From Sphingomonas sp. BT-65 (GTDB lineage Bacteria > Pseudomonadota > Alphaproteobacteria > Sphingomonadales > Sphingomonadaceae): a stretch of 64,000 bases of DNA. This document shows, in pieces, positions 38,519 through 49,195 of the stretch. Made by a program: the position numbers and the translations under genes. The notes beneath the pieces were generated by a model. It was not told the DNA's origin, did no database searches, and was given only the letters and a program-made list of their open reading frames with translations. Where the stretch lies: contig NZ_JAPCIA010000001.1 of NCBI RefSeq assembly GCF_026107375.2, forward strand, positions 1,302,001 through 1,366,000, given 5' to 3'. Each line of letters begins with the position of its first letter. The first letter of the stretch is position 1.

Positions 38519-38935
38519 ATGACCCTTTCCGGTCCCCTCACCGGTGGCTGCCACTGTGGCGCGATCCGCTACGAGCTCAGCGGCGAACCGATGCATCATG
38601 CGCTGTGCCACTGCACCGACTGCCGCCGCGCCTCGGGTGCACCGATGGTCGGCTGGGCGATGTTTCCCGAGGATGCGCTCACCATCATCCAAGGTGTGCC
38701 GCGCGAATATGCCTCGTCCGAGCATGGCCGCCGCTATTTCTGCGGAACCTGCGGCAGCGGCGTGTTCTACCGCAACGCGAAGAACCTGCCCGGCATTGTC
38801 GACATCCAGGCGGCGACGCTCGACGATCCCGATGCGCTGCCGGCGGGCGCCCATGTCCAGGTCGCCGAGCGTATCGGCTGGATGAAGGACGCGCATGCGC
38901 TGCCGGAATTCGCGCGGTATCCGGGGATGGAGTAA
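38519..38935 (+). CDS. GFA/CENP-V family zinc-binding protein
   Basis: 138 residues. The Cys pattern GGCHCGAIRYE, CHCTDCRR and CGTCGSGVFY forms the two-zinc site of the glutathione-dependent formaldehyde-activating (GFA) fold. The enzyme activity is unproven for most members. The ATG at 38519 follows AGGAGCGATG. It is the last ordinary gene before the inserted segment. Confidence 0.9.
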   Translation: MTLSGPLTGGCHCGAIRYELSGEPMHHALCHCTDCRRASGAPMVGWAMFPEDALTIIQGVPREYASSEHGRRYFCGTCGSGVFYRNAKNLPGIVDIQAATLDDPDALPAGAHVQVAERIGWMKDAHALPEFARYPGME

Positions 38936-39069
38936 GGCGAAGCGGGCGCTATCAACCAGATTGTAGACGTTCAGCTTCGATAGCTCACCACCCGAATCCG
39001 ACTGTTCATCGACTGCCTCACTCTTTGACGAACTGATGCCCTGACGTAATCATGGCCTAGGGGAGATCT

Positions 39070-39666
39070 ATGGGCATCACCGACCTCGTCGCGACTGGCT
39101 ATCTTATGTGCCTCGATAGCAAGAAGGACCTACATAGCGCTTGGATTTCACAGTCGTTTAAGCTGGCTGCTATTGCTGGCGAAGCGCATATCGCCTCCAT
39201 TCAAGCGAATAATCGGCTGGACCTGCTGCTTCGGGCGCTCGAGGAGGAATGGGAACAGCCTCCCGAAGCGGTGATCGATTACTCGCTAGACCTGCGTTAC
39301 TCGCTCTCCGAATGCTGGGTACTGCGGTCCTATGAAGTGGTGCGCGCGGCCGCACAACAACTGTACCAGAACGGTGACGCCAACGAGAAGGTGGCGGCTA
39401 TCAAGCACCGACTGGGCTTGGTCCGTATGCCGGTCGCGAAAGCGGAAATCCAACAGGCTCGGAAGGTGACGGACCCAATCGTTCTCGTCCATGAGGACGG
39501 GTCCAATCCGAAAGAGTACGCTAACGACGGGAGCTACGTCATTCCTCGCCAGGTCTGCGCGGATACCGGCTCGGCCATGTGGTGCCCCGTAGATGTTTTG
39601 ACGGGCGAGTCCGTTCAGATACGTCGGATTGATCTTTCCAGTGAACTGCTGACTTTGTTGGATTGA
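39070..39666 (+). CDS. Orphan hypothetical protein of the inserted segment
   Basis: 198 residues, mostly helical in the first 130 (LLLRALEEEWEQPPEA, SYEVVRAAAQQLYQNG), with a more polar C-terminus. No membrane segment, signal peptide or known motif is visible. Codon use is less GC-biased than its neighbours (many AT-ending codons), suggesting transfer. GGGGAGATCT precedes the ATG. It sits directly before a decayed comEC fragment in a segment that separates lexA from comEC. No function is assigned. Confidence 0.75.
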   Translation: MGITDLVATGYLMCLDSKKDLHSAWISQSFKLAAIAGEAHIASIQANNRLDLLLRALEEEWEQPPEAVIDYSLDLRYSLSECWVLRSYEVVRAAAQQLYQNGDANEKVAAIKHRLGLVRMPVAKAEIQQARKVTDPIVLVHEDGSNPKEYANDGSYVIPRQVCADTGSAMWCPVDVLTGESVQIRRIDLSSELLTLLD

Positions 39667-39682
39667 ATTTCCGTCCACCCGT

Positions 39683-39985
39683 TCAATCTCGCCCCGGCAT
39701 CACGTCTCCCCCCGATCCAAGGATGCCGCGCCGTACGCCGCACCGTCCGCACTCCGGCCGCGTCCCAAAGGTGATCGTCACCCCACCCGTCTTCGCCAGC
39801 ATCATTCAGTCGAGCTTCAGCCACCTCGGCACACACCCCGGCGGCAACCACCGGTCACGACGATGTCCACCGTGCGGCAAACCGCGATCATCTCCCGCCA
39901 CGATACCAGATATCCGCTACGCGTCGCCGCGATGCGCCAGCGCCGGCCATCGGGCTCGATATCGATCAGGCACAGGTCGGGTTCA
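39683..39985 (-). pseudogene. Decayed second copy of the comEC 3' end
   Basis: This stretch aligns along its whole length with 40190-40503, the last 100 codons of comEC, in the same direction. The encoded protein is similar ([20 protein letters not shown] versus [20 protein letters not shown]). It carries a four-base deletion after VDIVV, and the TGA at 39806-39808 replaces an arginine codon of the intact gene. Most differences are at third positions, so it diverged while functional, as an ortholog from another strain would, and decayed later. Confidence 0.88.
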
Positions 39986-40187
39986 CCGGCAACTAACCAC
40001 CCAATGCCGATCGCTTGCAATGTTGGAATTGGCTTGCTTGGATCGACGGGTCGCGGCGCGACCGCTCTTTGATTTCGTCGACCAGCCCCACCAAACGCAC
40101 CGCCCCGACAAAGGCGGCAGAGTTGACAGAATGAATCGCGTTCCGCGTAACGTGGTCAACTTCGCGGCCGCCAAGTGTCGGACATTC
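39986..40187. other. Non-coding spacer between comEC relic and comEC
   Basis: About 200 bases with no credible gene on either strand. It separates the relic from the intact comEC stop. I see no tRNA, no inverted-repeat ends and no transposase fragment I can name. With the relic, the gene-free stretch is 39667-40189. Confidence 0.5.
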
Positions 40188-40189
40188 GC

Positions 40190-42331
40190 TCAATCCCGCG
40201 CCGGCATCACCGTCTCCGCCCCGATCCACGGATGCCGTGCTCCCGCCCGCCGCACCGTCCGCACCTCCGGCCGCGTTCCAAAGGTGATCGCCACCCCGCC
40301 CGTCTTCACCAGCATCGTCCGGTCGAGCTTCAGCCACTTCGGCGTGCAGCCCGGCGGCAGCCGCCGCTCCGCCACCACGATGTCGACCGAGCGGCACACC
40401 GCGATCATCTCGCGCCACGGCACCAGATAGCCGCTGCGCGCCGCCGCGATGCGCCAGCGCCGCCCATCGCGCTCGACGTCGATCAGGCACAGATCAGGGC
40501 TGCACCGCGCGCCGTCCTGCCCGTCGAGCGCGGGCAGCTCGGCATCCACGCCGCCATTCTCGGCCATCATGTCGCGCACATAGTCGCCTGCGCGGTCGCG
40601 CAGCAGCGCCATCTCGCCGCCGGGCATGCGCAGTGCCAGGTGCCGCCCGTCGCCGGTCACCAGCAGATCGGGCATCGGCGTCGCCAGCGCCCAGATCGCG
40701 CCCGCCACGGCCGGCACCACCCCCGCAACCCGCACCGGCGTCCGCCACAATGCGATCCACAGCCCGCCCGCCACCATCAGCGCATAGGCGCCGCCCGGCA
40801 TCGCGGGCAGCATCGCCAACGCCCCCGGCGCGCTCGCCGCGGCATGGGCGATCCACAGCAGCAAGCGCAGCGCCTGTTCCGTCGCCCACCAGAAGGGCGC
40901 GCCCAGCCCGATCAGGTCGAAGAACAGCGCCGCCGCCTCCAGCGGCATCACGATGAAGGTGGTGAGCGGGATCGCCACGATGTTCGCCAGCGCCCCGTAC
41001 AGCCCCGACTTGTGGAAGTGGAACAGCGCGATCGGCGTCAGCGCGATCTCGACCAGCAGGCCGGTCAGTAGCAGCGACGCGACTCCCCGCCCGAGCCGCG
41101 GCGCCCACCCTTCCTCGCGCCGCTCGAACCAGCCGCGCACGCGCTTGCTCTCGTACAAAGCGACGATCGCGGTCACCGCGGCGAAACTCATCTGGAAGCT
41201 CGGCCCCATCAGCGCCTCGGGCCACAGCAGCAGCACGACCAGCGCGCCGAATGCCACCAGCCGCAGCGTGATCGCCTCGCGCCCCAGCATCATCGCCGCC
41301 AGCACCATCAGCGCCGCGATGCACGAGCGCACCGTCGGCACCTCCGCGCCGGTCAGCAGCGTGTATCCCACCGCCGCCATCCCCGCCGCACCCGCCGCGA
41401 CCACCGGCAGCGGCCAGCGTAGTGCGAGTGCCGGGCTCAGCGCGAGCAACCGCAGCACCAGCAGCATCGTCGCACCGACCACCGCGGTCACATGCAGCCC
41501 GCTCACCGACAGCAGGTGCGCCAGGCCCGAGCGCCGCAGCGCCTCGGAATCCGCTTCGGAAATCGCCCCGCGGTCGCCCGTCGCCAGCGCCGCGGCGATC
41601 CCGCCTGCGCTGCCCTCGACCTGCGACTGGACATGCACCGTGAGCCGCTCGCGCAGCCCGCTCTTCGCCTCCCCGGGCGTCACGATCTCCACCGGCGCAA
41701 AGCCGCGCCCGGTCGCGCCAAGCCGGTCGAACCAGGCCACCCGCTCGAAATCATAGGCGCCCGGCACCGCCGGCGGCGCGGGCGGCATCAGCCGCGCCCG
41801 CAGCTTCACCACCGCCCCCCGCGTTAAGCCGGCTGGCACATCCGCCGCATCCAGGTTCACGCGCACCCGCCCCGGCAGGCCCGAGCCCGCCTCGGGCGCG
41901 ATCCGCACACGCACCAACTCGCGCGCCGGCATCGCCTCGATCCGCTCGACCTTGCCCTGGAACGCCACGATCGCCGGCCGCGCCAACACCGGCGCCGCCA
42001 CCCGCTCGGCGCGCCACCACACCAGCGCGCAACCGATCGCGACCAGTGCCGCCGCCACCGTCACGCAACGCGCCGCACGACCGCTGCCGCCCACGGCCAG
42101 TCCGGCGGCCGCCACCGCCAGCCCGCCCAACATCACCGCCGCCCAGCGATTCGCATCGGGCAATGCGAACCACGCCGCGATTCCGGCCCCGATCAGCACC
42201 GGAATCCACAGCACCAGCTGCCCGCGTTCGGCCTCCAGCCATCGCTCCAGCGCCTCGCCCGGCCGCCATCCTCCTGCGATTTGAAGCAGGCGGAACCCCG
42301 TGCTACGGGCGCTCGCGGCTGAACTGGCCAT
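40190..42331 (-). CDS. comEC: ComEC/Rec2-type DNA uptake channel protein
   Basis: 713 residues. An N-terminal OB-like region precedes a polytopic Competence domain with the hallmark [16 protein letters not shown] and [19 protein letters not shown]. The C-terminal soluble part (from about 560) is a reduced metallo-beta-lactamase-like domain. ComEC carries single-stranded DNA across the inner membrane in natural transformation. The start faces gltX with only 27 bases between. Confidence 0.93.
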   Translation of the reverse strand: MASSAASARSTGFRLLQIAGGWRPGEALERWLEAERGQLVLWIPVLIGAGIAAWFALPDANRWAAVMLGGLAVAAAGLAVGGSGRAARCVTVAAALVAIGCALVWWRAERVAAPVLARPAIVAFQGKVERIEAMPARELVRVRIAPEAGSGLPGRVRVNLDAADVPAGLTRGAVVKLRARLMPPAPPAVPGAYDFERVAWFDRLGATGRGFAPVEIVTPGEAKSGLRERLTVHVQSQVEGSAGGIAAALATGDRGAISEADSEALRRSGLAHLLSVSGLHVTAVVGATMLLVLRLLALSPALALRWPLPVVAAGAAGMAAVGYTLLTGAEVPTVRSCIAALMVLAAMMLGREAITLRLVAFGALVVLLLWPEALMGPSFQMSFAAVTAIVALYESKRVRGWFERREEGWAPRLGRGVASLLLTGLLVEIALTPIALFHFHKSGLYGALANIVAIPLTTFIVMPLEAAALFFDLIGLGAPFWWATEQALRLLLWIAHAAASAPGALAMLPAMPGGAYALMVAGGLWIALWRTPVRVAGVVPAVAGAIWALATPMPDLLVTGDGRHLALRMPGGEMALLRDRAGDYVRDMMAENGGVDAELPALDGQDGARCSPDLCLIDVERDGRRWRIAAARSGYLVPWREMIAVCRSVDIVVAERRLPPGCTPKWLKLDRTMLVKTGGVAITFGTRPEVRTVRRAGARHPWIGAETVMPARD

Positions 42332-42358
42332 CGATCACCTGTCTGGGAGCAAGCGCGC

Positions 42359-43813
42359 TTGGGCGCAACATCACAGCCCGTTAGCGGGCCAAATCCTAAC
42401 GGCGCAATCGTCACGCGTTTCGCCCCGTCGCCAACGGGGTTCCTGCACATCGGGGGCGCGCGCACCGCGCTGTTCAACTGGCTGTTCGCGCGCCGCCACG
42501 GCGGCAAGTTCCTGCTGCGCATCGAGGATACCGACCGCGCCCGCTCGACCGACGCGGCGATCGCGGCGATCCTCGACGGAATGCGCTGGCTGGGTCTCGA
42601 TTGGGACGGCGACGAGGTCTATCAGTTCGCTCGCGCCGAGCGTCATGCGCAGGTCGCGCACCAACTGCTCGAGAGCGGCCACGCCTATCGCTGCTGGATG
42701 AGCCAGGAGGAGATCGCCGCGCAGCGCGAGGAAGCGCAGGCGGCGAAGCTGCCCTACCGCATCCGCAGCCCGTGGCGCGACCGCGCCGACGGCCCGCTCG
42801 ACCAGCCGCACGTGATCCGCATCCGCGCCCCGCGCGAGGGCGCGACGACGCTTCCCGACGCGGTACAGGGCGAGGTGACCGTCCAGAATGCCGAGCTGGA
42901 CGACATGATCCTGCTCCGCTCGGACGGCACCCCGACCTATATGCTCGCGGTGGTGGTCGACGATCACGACATGGGTGTGACCCATGTCATCCGCGGCGAC
43001 GATCATCTCAACAACGCCTTCCGCCAGCTGTTGATCATCCACGCGATGGGTTGGCCCGAGCCGATCTACGCGCACATCCCGCTGATCCACGGCGCGGACG
43101 GCGCCAAGCTCTCCAAGCGCCATGGCGCGCTCGGTGTCGACGCCTATCGCGACGAATTGGGCGTGCTGCCCGAGGCGCTGTTCAATCACCTGCTCCGCCT
43201 CGGCTGGGGCCATGGCGACGACGAGATCATCGATCGCGCGCAGGCGGTCGAGTGGTTCGACCTGTCGGGCGTCGGCAAAAGCCCCTCGCGCTTCGACTTG
43301 AAGAAGCTCGACAGCCTCAACGGCCACTACATCCGCGCCGCGGACGATGCGCGACTCGCGCAGCTCGCCGCGCCGTTCCTGCCCTTCGAAGCGTTGCCGC
43401 AGCAGATCGAGCTTCTGCAGCGCAGCATGCACGCACTCAAGCCCCGCGCCGCCAACCTCCTCGAAATCGCGGATGGCGCGGCCTTTCTCTTTCGCACACG
43501 CCCCCTTGAAATGGACGCAGATGCACAAAATCTACTAGAGGGTGACGCGCGAGGCCTGCTCGCCCAGCTTCACACCGCGCTTGACGCGGTCGCGGAGTGG
43601 AATACGGAGGCGCTCGAAGCGGCGGTACGCCAGGTGGCGGAGTCGGGAGGGGTCAAATTGGGAGCAGTCGCACAACCGCTCCGCGCGGCGCTCACGGGGC
43701 GCCGGACCTCGCCTGGCATCTTCGACGTCCTCGTCCTGTTGGGGCGCGAGGAAAGCCTGGGCCGGATCGCCGACCAGACGAAAGCCCCCGCCGGTTCCGG
43801 CGTCCAGGGCTGA
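42359..43813 (+). CDS. gltX: Glutamate-tRNA ligase
   Basis: 484 residues from a TTG. It charges tRNA-Glu. The HIGH signature is [14 protein letters not shown] and the second signature KLSKRHG. The C-terminal anticodon-binding helices are present. The start codon is uncertain since no ATG or GTG lies between the TTG and the first conserved residue. It precedes gltA by 17 bases. Confidence 0.95.
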   Translation: MGATSQPVSGPNPNGAIVTRFAPSPTGFLHIGGARTALFNWLFARRHGGKFLLRIEDTDRARSTDAAIAAILDGMRWLGLDWDGDEVYQFARAERHAQVAHQLLESGHAYRCWMSQEEIAAQREEAQAAKLPYRIRSPWRDRADGPLDQPHVIRIRAPREGATTLPDAVQGEVTVQNAELDDMILLRSDGTPTYMLAVVVDDHDMGVTHVIRGDDHLNNAFRQLLIIHAMGWPEPIYAHIPLIHGADGAKLSKRHGALGVDAYRDELGVLPEALFNHLLRLGWGHGDDEIIDRAQAVEWFDLSGVGKSPSRFDLKKLDSLNGHYIRAADDARLAQLAAPFLPFEALPQQIELLQRSMHALKPRAANLLEIADGAAFLFRTRPLEMDADAQNLLEGDARGLLAQLHTALDAVAEWNTEALEAAVRQVAESGGVKLGAVAQPLRAALTGRRTSPGIFDVLVLLGREESLGRIADQTKAPAGSGVQG

Positions 43814-43830
43814 ACGAAAGGATGAAGACC

Positions 43831-45105
43831 ATGACCGACTCCACCCTTCCCATCGGTGACAAGGATTATCCGGTCCGAAAGGGTAGCGTCGGTCCCGAGG
43901 TGGTCGACATCCGCAAGTTCTACGGCCAGTCGGGCATGTTCACTTATGACCCCGGCTTCACTTCGACCGCGTCGTGCGAGAGCGGCCTCACCTATATCGA
44001 CGGTGACGAGGGCATCCTGCTCCACCGCGGCTATCCGATCGATCAGCTCGCCGAGCAGTCGAGCTTCATGGAAGTCGCTTATCTGCTGCTGAACGGCGAG
44101 CTGCCCAACCAGGGCGAGCTCGACAAGTTCACCACCACGATCACCCGCCACACCATGCTGCACGAGCAGCTCGCGACCTTCTACCGCGGTTTCCGCCGCG
44201 ACGCGCACCCGATGGCGATCATGTGCGGCGTGGTTGGTGCGCTCTCCGCCTTCTACCACGACTCGACCGACATCACCGATCCGCAGCAGCGCATGATCGC
44301 CAGCCACCGGCTGATCGCGAAGATGCCGACGATCGCGGCGATGGCGTACAAGTACAGCGTCGGCCAGCCCTTCCTCTATCCGGACAATTCGCTGTCCTAC
44401 ACCGGCAACTTCCTGCGCATGACCTTCGGCGTCCCCGCCGAGGAATATCATGTCGATCCGGTGATCGAGTCGGCGATGGACAAGATCTTCATCCTGCACG
44501 CCGATCACGAGCAGAACGCCTCGACCTCGACCGTGCGCCTCGCCGGCTCATCGGGCGCCAACCCGTTCGCGTGCATCGCCGCGGGTATCGCCTGCCTGTG
44601 GGGTCCGGCGCATGGCGGCGCGAATGAGGCGGCGCTCAACATGCTGCGCGAGATCGGCCGTCCCGAGCGCATCCCCGAATATATCGCGCGCGCCAAGAAC
44701 AAGGACGACCCGTTCCGCCTGATGGGCTTCGGCCACCGCGTGTACAAGAATTTCGACCCGCGCGCGAAGGTGCTGAGCAAGGCCGCCACCGAGGTTCTGG
44801 ACAAGCTCGGCATCAGCGATCCGGTGCTCGACACCGCGCGCGAGCTCGAGCAGATCGCGCTCAAGGACGACTATTTCATCGAGAAGAAGCTCTACCCGAA
44901 CGTCGATTTCTATTCGGGCGTGATCCTCTCGGCGATCGGCTTCCCGACCACGATGTTCACCGTACTCTTCGCGCTCGCCCGCACCGTCGGCTGGGTCGCG
45001 CAGTGGAACGAGATGATCAGCGACCCAGACCAGAAGATCGGCCGCCCGCGCCAGCTCTACACCGGCCCGACGCAGCGCGACTACGTGGCCGTAGGCAAGC
45101 GCTGA
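43831..45105 (+). CDS. gltA: Citrate synthase
   Basis: 424 residues. It condenses oxaloacetate and acetyl-CoA. The catalytic regions are [27 protein letters not shown] and [15 protein letters not shown]. The length fits the hexameric type II enzyme of Gram-negative bacteria. I prefer the ATG at 43831 ([10 protein letters not shown]) because GAAAGGA is well placed before it; an ATG at 43822 sits on top of that sequence. A strong terminator follows. Confidence 0.96.
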   Translation: MTDSTLPIGDKDYPVRKGSVGPEVVDIRKFYGQSGMFTYDPGFTSTASCESGLTYIDGDEGILLHRGYPIDQLAEQSSFMEVAYLLLNGELPNQGELDKFTTTITRHTMLHEQLATFYRGFRRDAHPMAIMCGVVGALSAFYHDSTDITDPQQRMIASHRLIAKMPTIAAMAYKYSVGQPFLYPDNSLSYTGNFLRMTFGVPAEEYHVDPVIESAMDKIFILHADHEQNASTSTVRLAGSSGANPFACIAAGIACLWGPAHGGANEAALNMLREIGRPERIPEYIARAKNKDDPFRLMGFGHRVYKNFDPRAKVLSKAATEVLDKLGISDPVLDTARELEQIALKDDYFIEKKLYPNVDFYSGVILSAIGFPTTMFTVLFALARTVGWVAQWNEMISDPDQKIGRPRQLYTGPTQRDYVAVGKR

Positions 45106-45124
45106 GCAGCGAAGCAGGACAGGA

Positions 45125-45163
45125 AAAGGCCCGCCGGAGGAGCAGTCCGGCGGGCCCTTTCGT
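45125..45163 (+). terminator. Rho-independent terminator after gltA
   Basis: GGCCCGCCGGA pairs with TCCGGCGGGCC across a seven-base loop, flanked by an A-tract on the left and CTTTCGTT on the right. It begins 20 bases after the gltA stop and, by its A-tract, could also stop transcripts arriving from the right. Confidence 0.88.
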
Positions 45164-45182
45164 TGGGATATCCCCGCGCAGA

Positions 45183-45836
45183 TCAGCTTGCGGTGCCCGG
45201 CACCGGCGTGTTGAGCAACTGCTGCTCCCAAAGATACGCGACGCCGCTGCCGCCAAAGTGCTGGATGAGAATCTCGGTCAGCTCCTCGACATGCTCGGTG
45301 CGCGCCCAATCGCGTTGCCATTCGCCAGCGAGCGCCATCACGGTCATCACGTTCGCGCCGGCCGCGATCATGCGCTGGATGGCAACTTCGTGAGACTCCT
45401 TCGAAATCCCGCCCGACGCGTCGGTGATCACGGTCACGTCCCAGCCTTCGCCGGCGGCTTGGATCACAGGCATAGCCACGCAGACCTCGGTCCACAGGCC
45501 GGCGATGATCAGCTGCTTGCGGCCGGTCGCCTTGACGACGCTCACCACATTCTCGTCCTGCCAGGTGTTCACCCAGGTGCGGTCGATGACTTCCTGGTCC
45601 GGAAATACGTCGGTGATCTGCTTGAAGAGAAGTCCACCGCGCGCCGCGATCACGCTGGTGAGAATGGTCGGAACATTGAAGGCTTTTGCTAGCTTCGCCA
45701 GCGCGGTCGTGTTGTTGACCACCATGTGGGGATCGTGGCTGTTCAGGTTCGCGAGCTGATAGGGCTGGTGGTCGATCAGGACGAGCACCGAATCTTCGGG
45801 ACGGAGGAGCGACTTAAGGCCGTTGCGAAAGGTCAT
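45183..45836 (-). CDS. Isochorismatase-family hydrolase (YcaC-like)
   Basis: 217 residues. The cysteine hydrolase triad is visible as Asp in VLIDHQPYQ, a lysine in the middle and Cys in AGLWTEVCVAMPVIQA. The sequence is closest to the YcaC-like group of unknown substrate. The chosen ATG begins MTFRNGLKSLL. It is divergent from a LysR regulator with 147 bases between starts, and that regulator probably controls it. Confidence 0.9.
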   Translation of the reverse strand: MTFRNGLKSLLRPEDSVLVLIDHQPYQLANLNSHDPHMVVNNTTALAKLAKAFNVPTILTSVIAARGGLLFKQITDVFPDQEVIDRTWVNTWQDENVVSVVKATGRKQLIIAGLWTEVCVAMPVIQAAGEGWDVTVITDASGGISKESHEVAIQRMIAAGANVMTVMALAGEWQRDWARTEHVEELTEILIQHFGGSGVAYLWEQQLLNTPVPGTAS

Positions 45837-45983
45837 GATTGTCCTCTGCTGTCGTTGCGAGTGGCGGTTGTTCGCCGGGAGGCAGCGCTGCGCCGCCACC
45901 GGTAGGACGGCATTGCCGTTCCCACGCACAATGCGGTAGCCTCCTGTTGTGCGGAGCTGTGTCGCAGAATCGGGAACGCTGAA

Positions 45984-46880
45984 TTGGATATCGAAGAGCT
46001 GCGGACATTCGTCGAAGTCGCCGATGCCGGAGGCGTTTCGCCCGCCGCGCGCCGGCTCGGCGTCTCCAAATCGATCGTCAGCCGACGGCTTGCCCGGCTC
46101 GAAGCGGAACTTGGCGTCCAGCTTCTGGCGCGAACCACCCGCGGCGCCGCGCTCACCGAAGCGGGCGCCACCTTCCGGGACTATGCGGCCAAGGTCTGCG
46201 CCGAGATCGACATTGCCAGGGAAACGATCCTGCCCGCCGGCGACCTTTGCGGGCGCTTGCGGATTGCGGCGCCGCTGTCATTCGGCCCGACTCACTTCGC
46301 GCCTGTGCTCGCGGATATGGCGCGACTTTACCCTCAGCTCCACATCCACACCTGCTACAGTGACCGCTTCGTCGATCTCATCGCCGAGGGTTATGATTGC
46401 GCGATCCGGGTCGGCTATCTGAAGGATTCCAACCTGGTCGCACGACGCGTTGGGCCGATCTATGGAAGGTTCGTCGCAAGCCCGGACTATATCGACGCGA
46501 ACGGGTCGCCCGAGACGCCGGAGGAGCTCGTCGCCCATCAGGCCCTGATGCAGGGCACCGAAGCCTGGCAGCTCATGGACGGCGACAGGATCATCACGGT
46601 CCATCCGCAGGGGCGCTTCAAGGCCGACAACGGCACCGCGCTGATTGCCGCCGCAACCGCGGGCCTCGGGATCGCCTACCTGCCCGATGGCCTCACCCAG
46701 CCATATCTGGCCTCCGGCGCGCTCGTGCCGGTCATGACAAATTATCCGCCGCCGCCGGCAGGCGTATATGTCGTCCGTCCGCCAGGGCAGCATCCCGCGC
46801 GGAAGATTCGAGTCCTCACCGAGATGCTGATCGAATGTTTCGCACACACGCCGCCCCCTTCGGGGGCTACCTCTGTTTGA
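45984..46880 (+). CDS. LysR-family transcriptional regulator
   Basis: 298 residues from a TTG. The N-terminal helix-turn-helix is GGVSPAARRLGVSKSIVSRR; the effector domain follows, with YSDRFVDLIAEGYDCAIRVG typical of the CrgA/DsdC-like branch. It is divergent from the isochorismatase-family gene. A terminator follows 55 bases after the stop. Confidence 0.92.
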   Translation: MDIEELRTFVEVADAGGVSPAARRLGVSKSIVSRRLARLEAELGVQLLARTTRGAALTEAGATFRDYAAKVCAEIDIARETILPAGDLCGRLRIAAPLSFGPTHFAPVLADMARLYPQLHIHTCYSDRFVDLIAEGYDCAIRVGYLKDSNLVARRVGPIYGRFVASPDYIDANGSPETPEELVAHQALMQGTEAWQLMDGDRIITVHPQGRFKADNGTALIAAATAGLGIAYLPDGLTQPYLASGALVPVMTNYPPPPAGVYVVRPPGQHPARKIRVLTEMLIECFAHTPPPSGATSV

Positions 46881-46930
46881 GCGGTGCGTCCGGCAGGATC
46901 GGTCGGATCGCCAAACAGGATGCGTAGCAG

Positions 46931-46967
46931 CAAAAAGGCCCGCCGAAGTGATCCGGCGGGCCTTGTT
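46931..46967. terminator. Bidirectional terminator between LysR and 46985-47383 genes
   Basis: GGCCCGCCG pairs with CGGCGGGCC across a short loop, with an A-tract on the left and CTTGTTCG on the right. The stem nearly repeats that of the gltA terminator at 45125-45163. It sits between convergent genes and can serve both. Confidence 0.82.
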
Positions 46968-46984
46968 CGTAAGGGACTACGCGA

Positions 46985-47383
46985 TCACTCAATCTCGCTA
47001 CGCGAGTTTCGGATCGCTTCCTTCATCATCTTGTCCATCAGGATGTCGGCGAGGTTGTCGGCGATGATGGTCTTGCTGTTCTGCAGCATCCGCACCAGAT
47101 CGGCCAGCAGTTCGACTGCCTTGGGCGGCATCGGGCCGGCGTTGTTCGCCATCCACTCGGAGAACGTCTTGAGCTGGGCTCCCGCATCCTCGATACCTGC
47201 CTGAATCGCATCGATATCGAGAATTTCGGGCCAGCGATCGGGATACTCGCGTTTCAGACCGGGCAGCGTGTTCACCTGCCCGACCACCGTTTCGAAAAGG
47301 TCCGCAGCGGCGATCAGCAATTGTCCATGCAGTTCGCGCTCGGATGGCGGGTTCTGCTTCCTGCCAAACACCGATCGATCCAT
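46985..47383 (-). CDS. Hypothetical helical protein
   Basis: 132 residues, almost entirely helical and acidic (LLIAAADLFETVVGQV, AVELLADLVRMLQNSKT, ILMDKMMKEAIRNS). No signal peptide or membrane segment. I do not recognise the family. It is a single gene between a terminator and the DUF2200 gene, with a 91-base gap upstream. Confidence 0.7.
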   Translation of the reverse strand: MDRSVFGRKQNPPSERELHGQLLIAAADLFETVVGQVNTLPGLKREYPDRWPEILDIDAIQAGIEDAGAQLKTFSEWMANNAGPMPPKAVELLADLVRMLQNSKTIIADNLADILMDKMMKEAIRNSRSEIE

Positions 47384-47474
47384 TTCGGCTTCCCTTGTGA
47401 CGTGAGTCCTGCCGTCGGCAAGCCCTTCTACCGGGAATTTGCTAACAGTTCGCTTGTCCGGCCCGCCGCACCGG

Positions 47475-47825
<351 letters not shown>

Positions 47826-47843
47826 ACAGCCTCCCCGCAGCCG

Positions 47844-48671
47844 CTACTCCGCCATGAACCGGGCGAAGGCCTCCTTGTAATTGGGATGCCAGCGCGACAG
47901 CGCGGGGCGATTCTCGATGATGTCGTCCATCGCCCAGCGCATGCGCTTCTCGTCAGTCGCGCGATCGACGTCGTTGTCGGGGCAGAGGATGTAGAAATCG
48001 CCCCGCGCGATGCTCTCGAACATGAACATCGCGACCTGGTCCGCGGTCCACGCGCCCTTGGCCTCGCCGGTCATGCCGCTTTGCGTGAAGCCCGGGATCA
48101 GCAGGTGAGCCGAGATCCGGTCGCCCGCTTCTTCGCGCAGCGCATGTGCGAGCGACTCGGTGTAGTTGCGCACCCCCGCCTTGGAGAGGTTGTAGGCGGG
48201 GTTGCCCGGCGGGCTGGTGATGCCCTGCTTCGATCCGCTGTGGATGACCGCGCCCGGCTTGCCGCTCGCCAGCATCCCCGGGACGAACGCCTGCGCGACG
48301 TTGAGCACGCCCATCAGGTTGATACGCAGCAGCTTCTCCCAGCCTTCGGGATTCTCCCAGGGCTGTCCGGGATTGCTCCCGATCCCGGCATTGTTGACCA
48401 GCACCGCGACCGGCCCATGCTCGCTCAGCACGCGATCGCGCAGCCGCTCGACCTCGGCGGCAACCGAGACATCGGCGGCCATGGCGGTGACATTACCGCC
48501 CAGCTCTCTCGCCGCCGCATCGAACTTCTCGCCAGCCAGGTCGGTGATCACGACCTTGAGCCCCCGTTCGGCGAGCCGCGCCGCGATCGCGAAGCCAATG
48601 CCGCCGGCCCCGCCGGTCACGACGGCGACGCCGCCCGCATCGAAGGCTGGGGGAAGTGAGATCGACTCCAT
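47844..48671 (-). CDS. Short-chain dehydrogenase/reductase
   Basis: 275 residues, a Rossmann oxidoreductase. Cofactor motif TGGAGGIGFAIA, NNAGIG and the active site Ser in SGSKQG with YNLSK (Tyr and Lys) are intact. The C-terminus is extended. The ATG at 48671 (MESISLPPAF) begins just before the cofactor fold; an upstream in-frame start adds 14 dubious residues. Substrate unknown. Confidence 0.9.
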   Translation of the reverse strand: MESISLPPAFDAGGVAVVTGGAGGIGFAIAARLAERGLKVVITDLAGEKFDAAARELGGNVTAMAADVSVAAEVERLRDRVLSEHGPVAVLVNNAGIGSNPGQPWENPEGWEKLLRINLMGVLNVAQAFVPGMLASGKPGAVIHSGSKQGITSPPGNPAYNLSKAGVRNYTESLAHALREEAGDRISAHLLIPGFTQSGMTGEAKGAWTADQVAMFMFESIARGDFYILCPDNDVDRATDEKRMRWAMDDIIENRPALSRWHPNYKEAFARFMAE

Positions 48672-48742
48672 GGCACCGTCCTTTCGCTGACCAGCCGCCT
48701 TTAGCGTTCCCATGATCGCGACGCGATAGCCTGTAATACCGG

Positions 48743-49129
48743 TCAGCGCTCGAACGCCCCCAGGATCGGGCAGCCTTCGCCCTCCCCTGCAGCACAGCGC
48801 CGCGCCAGCTTCTCCAGCGCCCCGCGCGCCGCGGTCAGCTTCGCCACCTCGGCATCGATCGCCGCGATCCGCGCCTGGGCCAGTGCGTGCGCCCGCACCC
48901 GATCCTCGCCGGCATCCAGCTCGAGCAGTTCGCCGATCTCATTGAGCGTGAACCCCGCTTCCTGCGCCGCGCGGATGAAGCGCAGCCGCCGTGCATCGCC
49001 CTCGCCATAGCGCCGCACCCCGCCCGCCCGCGCGGGCTCGGCGAGCAAGCCGCGCCGCTGGTAATAGCGGACGGTCTCGACTCCCACACCGCCGGCCCTG
49101 GCCAGCGCACCGATCGTCATATCGGCCAT
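48743..49129 (-). CDS. MerR-family regulator of the mercury-regulator type
   Basis: 128 residues. The helix-turn-helix MTIGALARAGGVGVETVRYY is followed by a dimerisation helix and a C-terminal ARRCAAGEGEGCPILGAFE that matches the two distal Hg-binding cysteines of Tn501 MerR (CxxxxxxxxC-P). The first MerR cysteine, expected near LLELDAGEDR, is missing. It reads outward from a mer-type operator shared with the divergent glutaredoxin-MauE gene. The inducer may therefore be a redox or thiol signal or another soft metal. Confidence 0.88.
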   Translation of the reverse strand: MADMTIGALARAGGVGVETVRYYQRRGLLAEPARAGGVRRYGEGDARRLRFIRAAQEAGFTLNEIGELLELDAGEDRVRAHALAQARIAAIDAEVAKLTAARGALEKLARRCAAGEGEGCPILGAFER

Positions 49130-49131
49130 AC

Positions 49132-49162
49132 TTGACTCCGTACCATAGTACGGAACCTATCT
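49132..49162 (+). promoter_or_regulatory. Mer-type operator/promoter
   Basis: TTGACT (-35) is followed by the perfect palindrome CCGTAC-cata-GTACGG (49138-49153) inside a 19-base spacer and CTATCT as -10 (TATCTA if 20). This is close to the Tn501 mer operator, TTGACTCCGTAC-N4-GTACGGAA. The long spacer is the usual MerR-activated arrangement. It drives the gene at 49196 and overlaps the start of the MerR gene. Confidence 0.88.
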
Positions 49163-49195
49163 AAGCGGGGTTCGTAGAGTCGCAAGGAGCCCCTC

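Noticed and set aside
39986..40187. Transposase or integrase remnant next to the comEC relic
   Set aside because: No recognisable residues, inverted-repeat ends or target duplication could be found.
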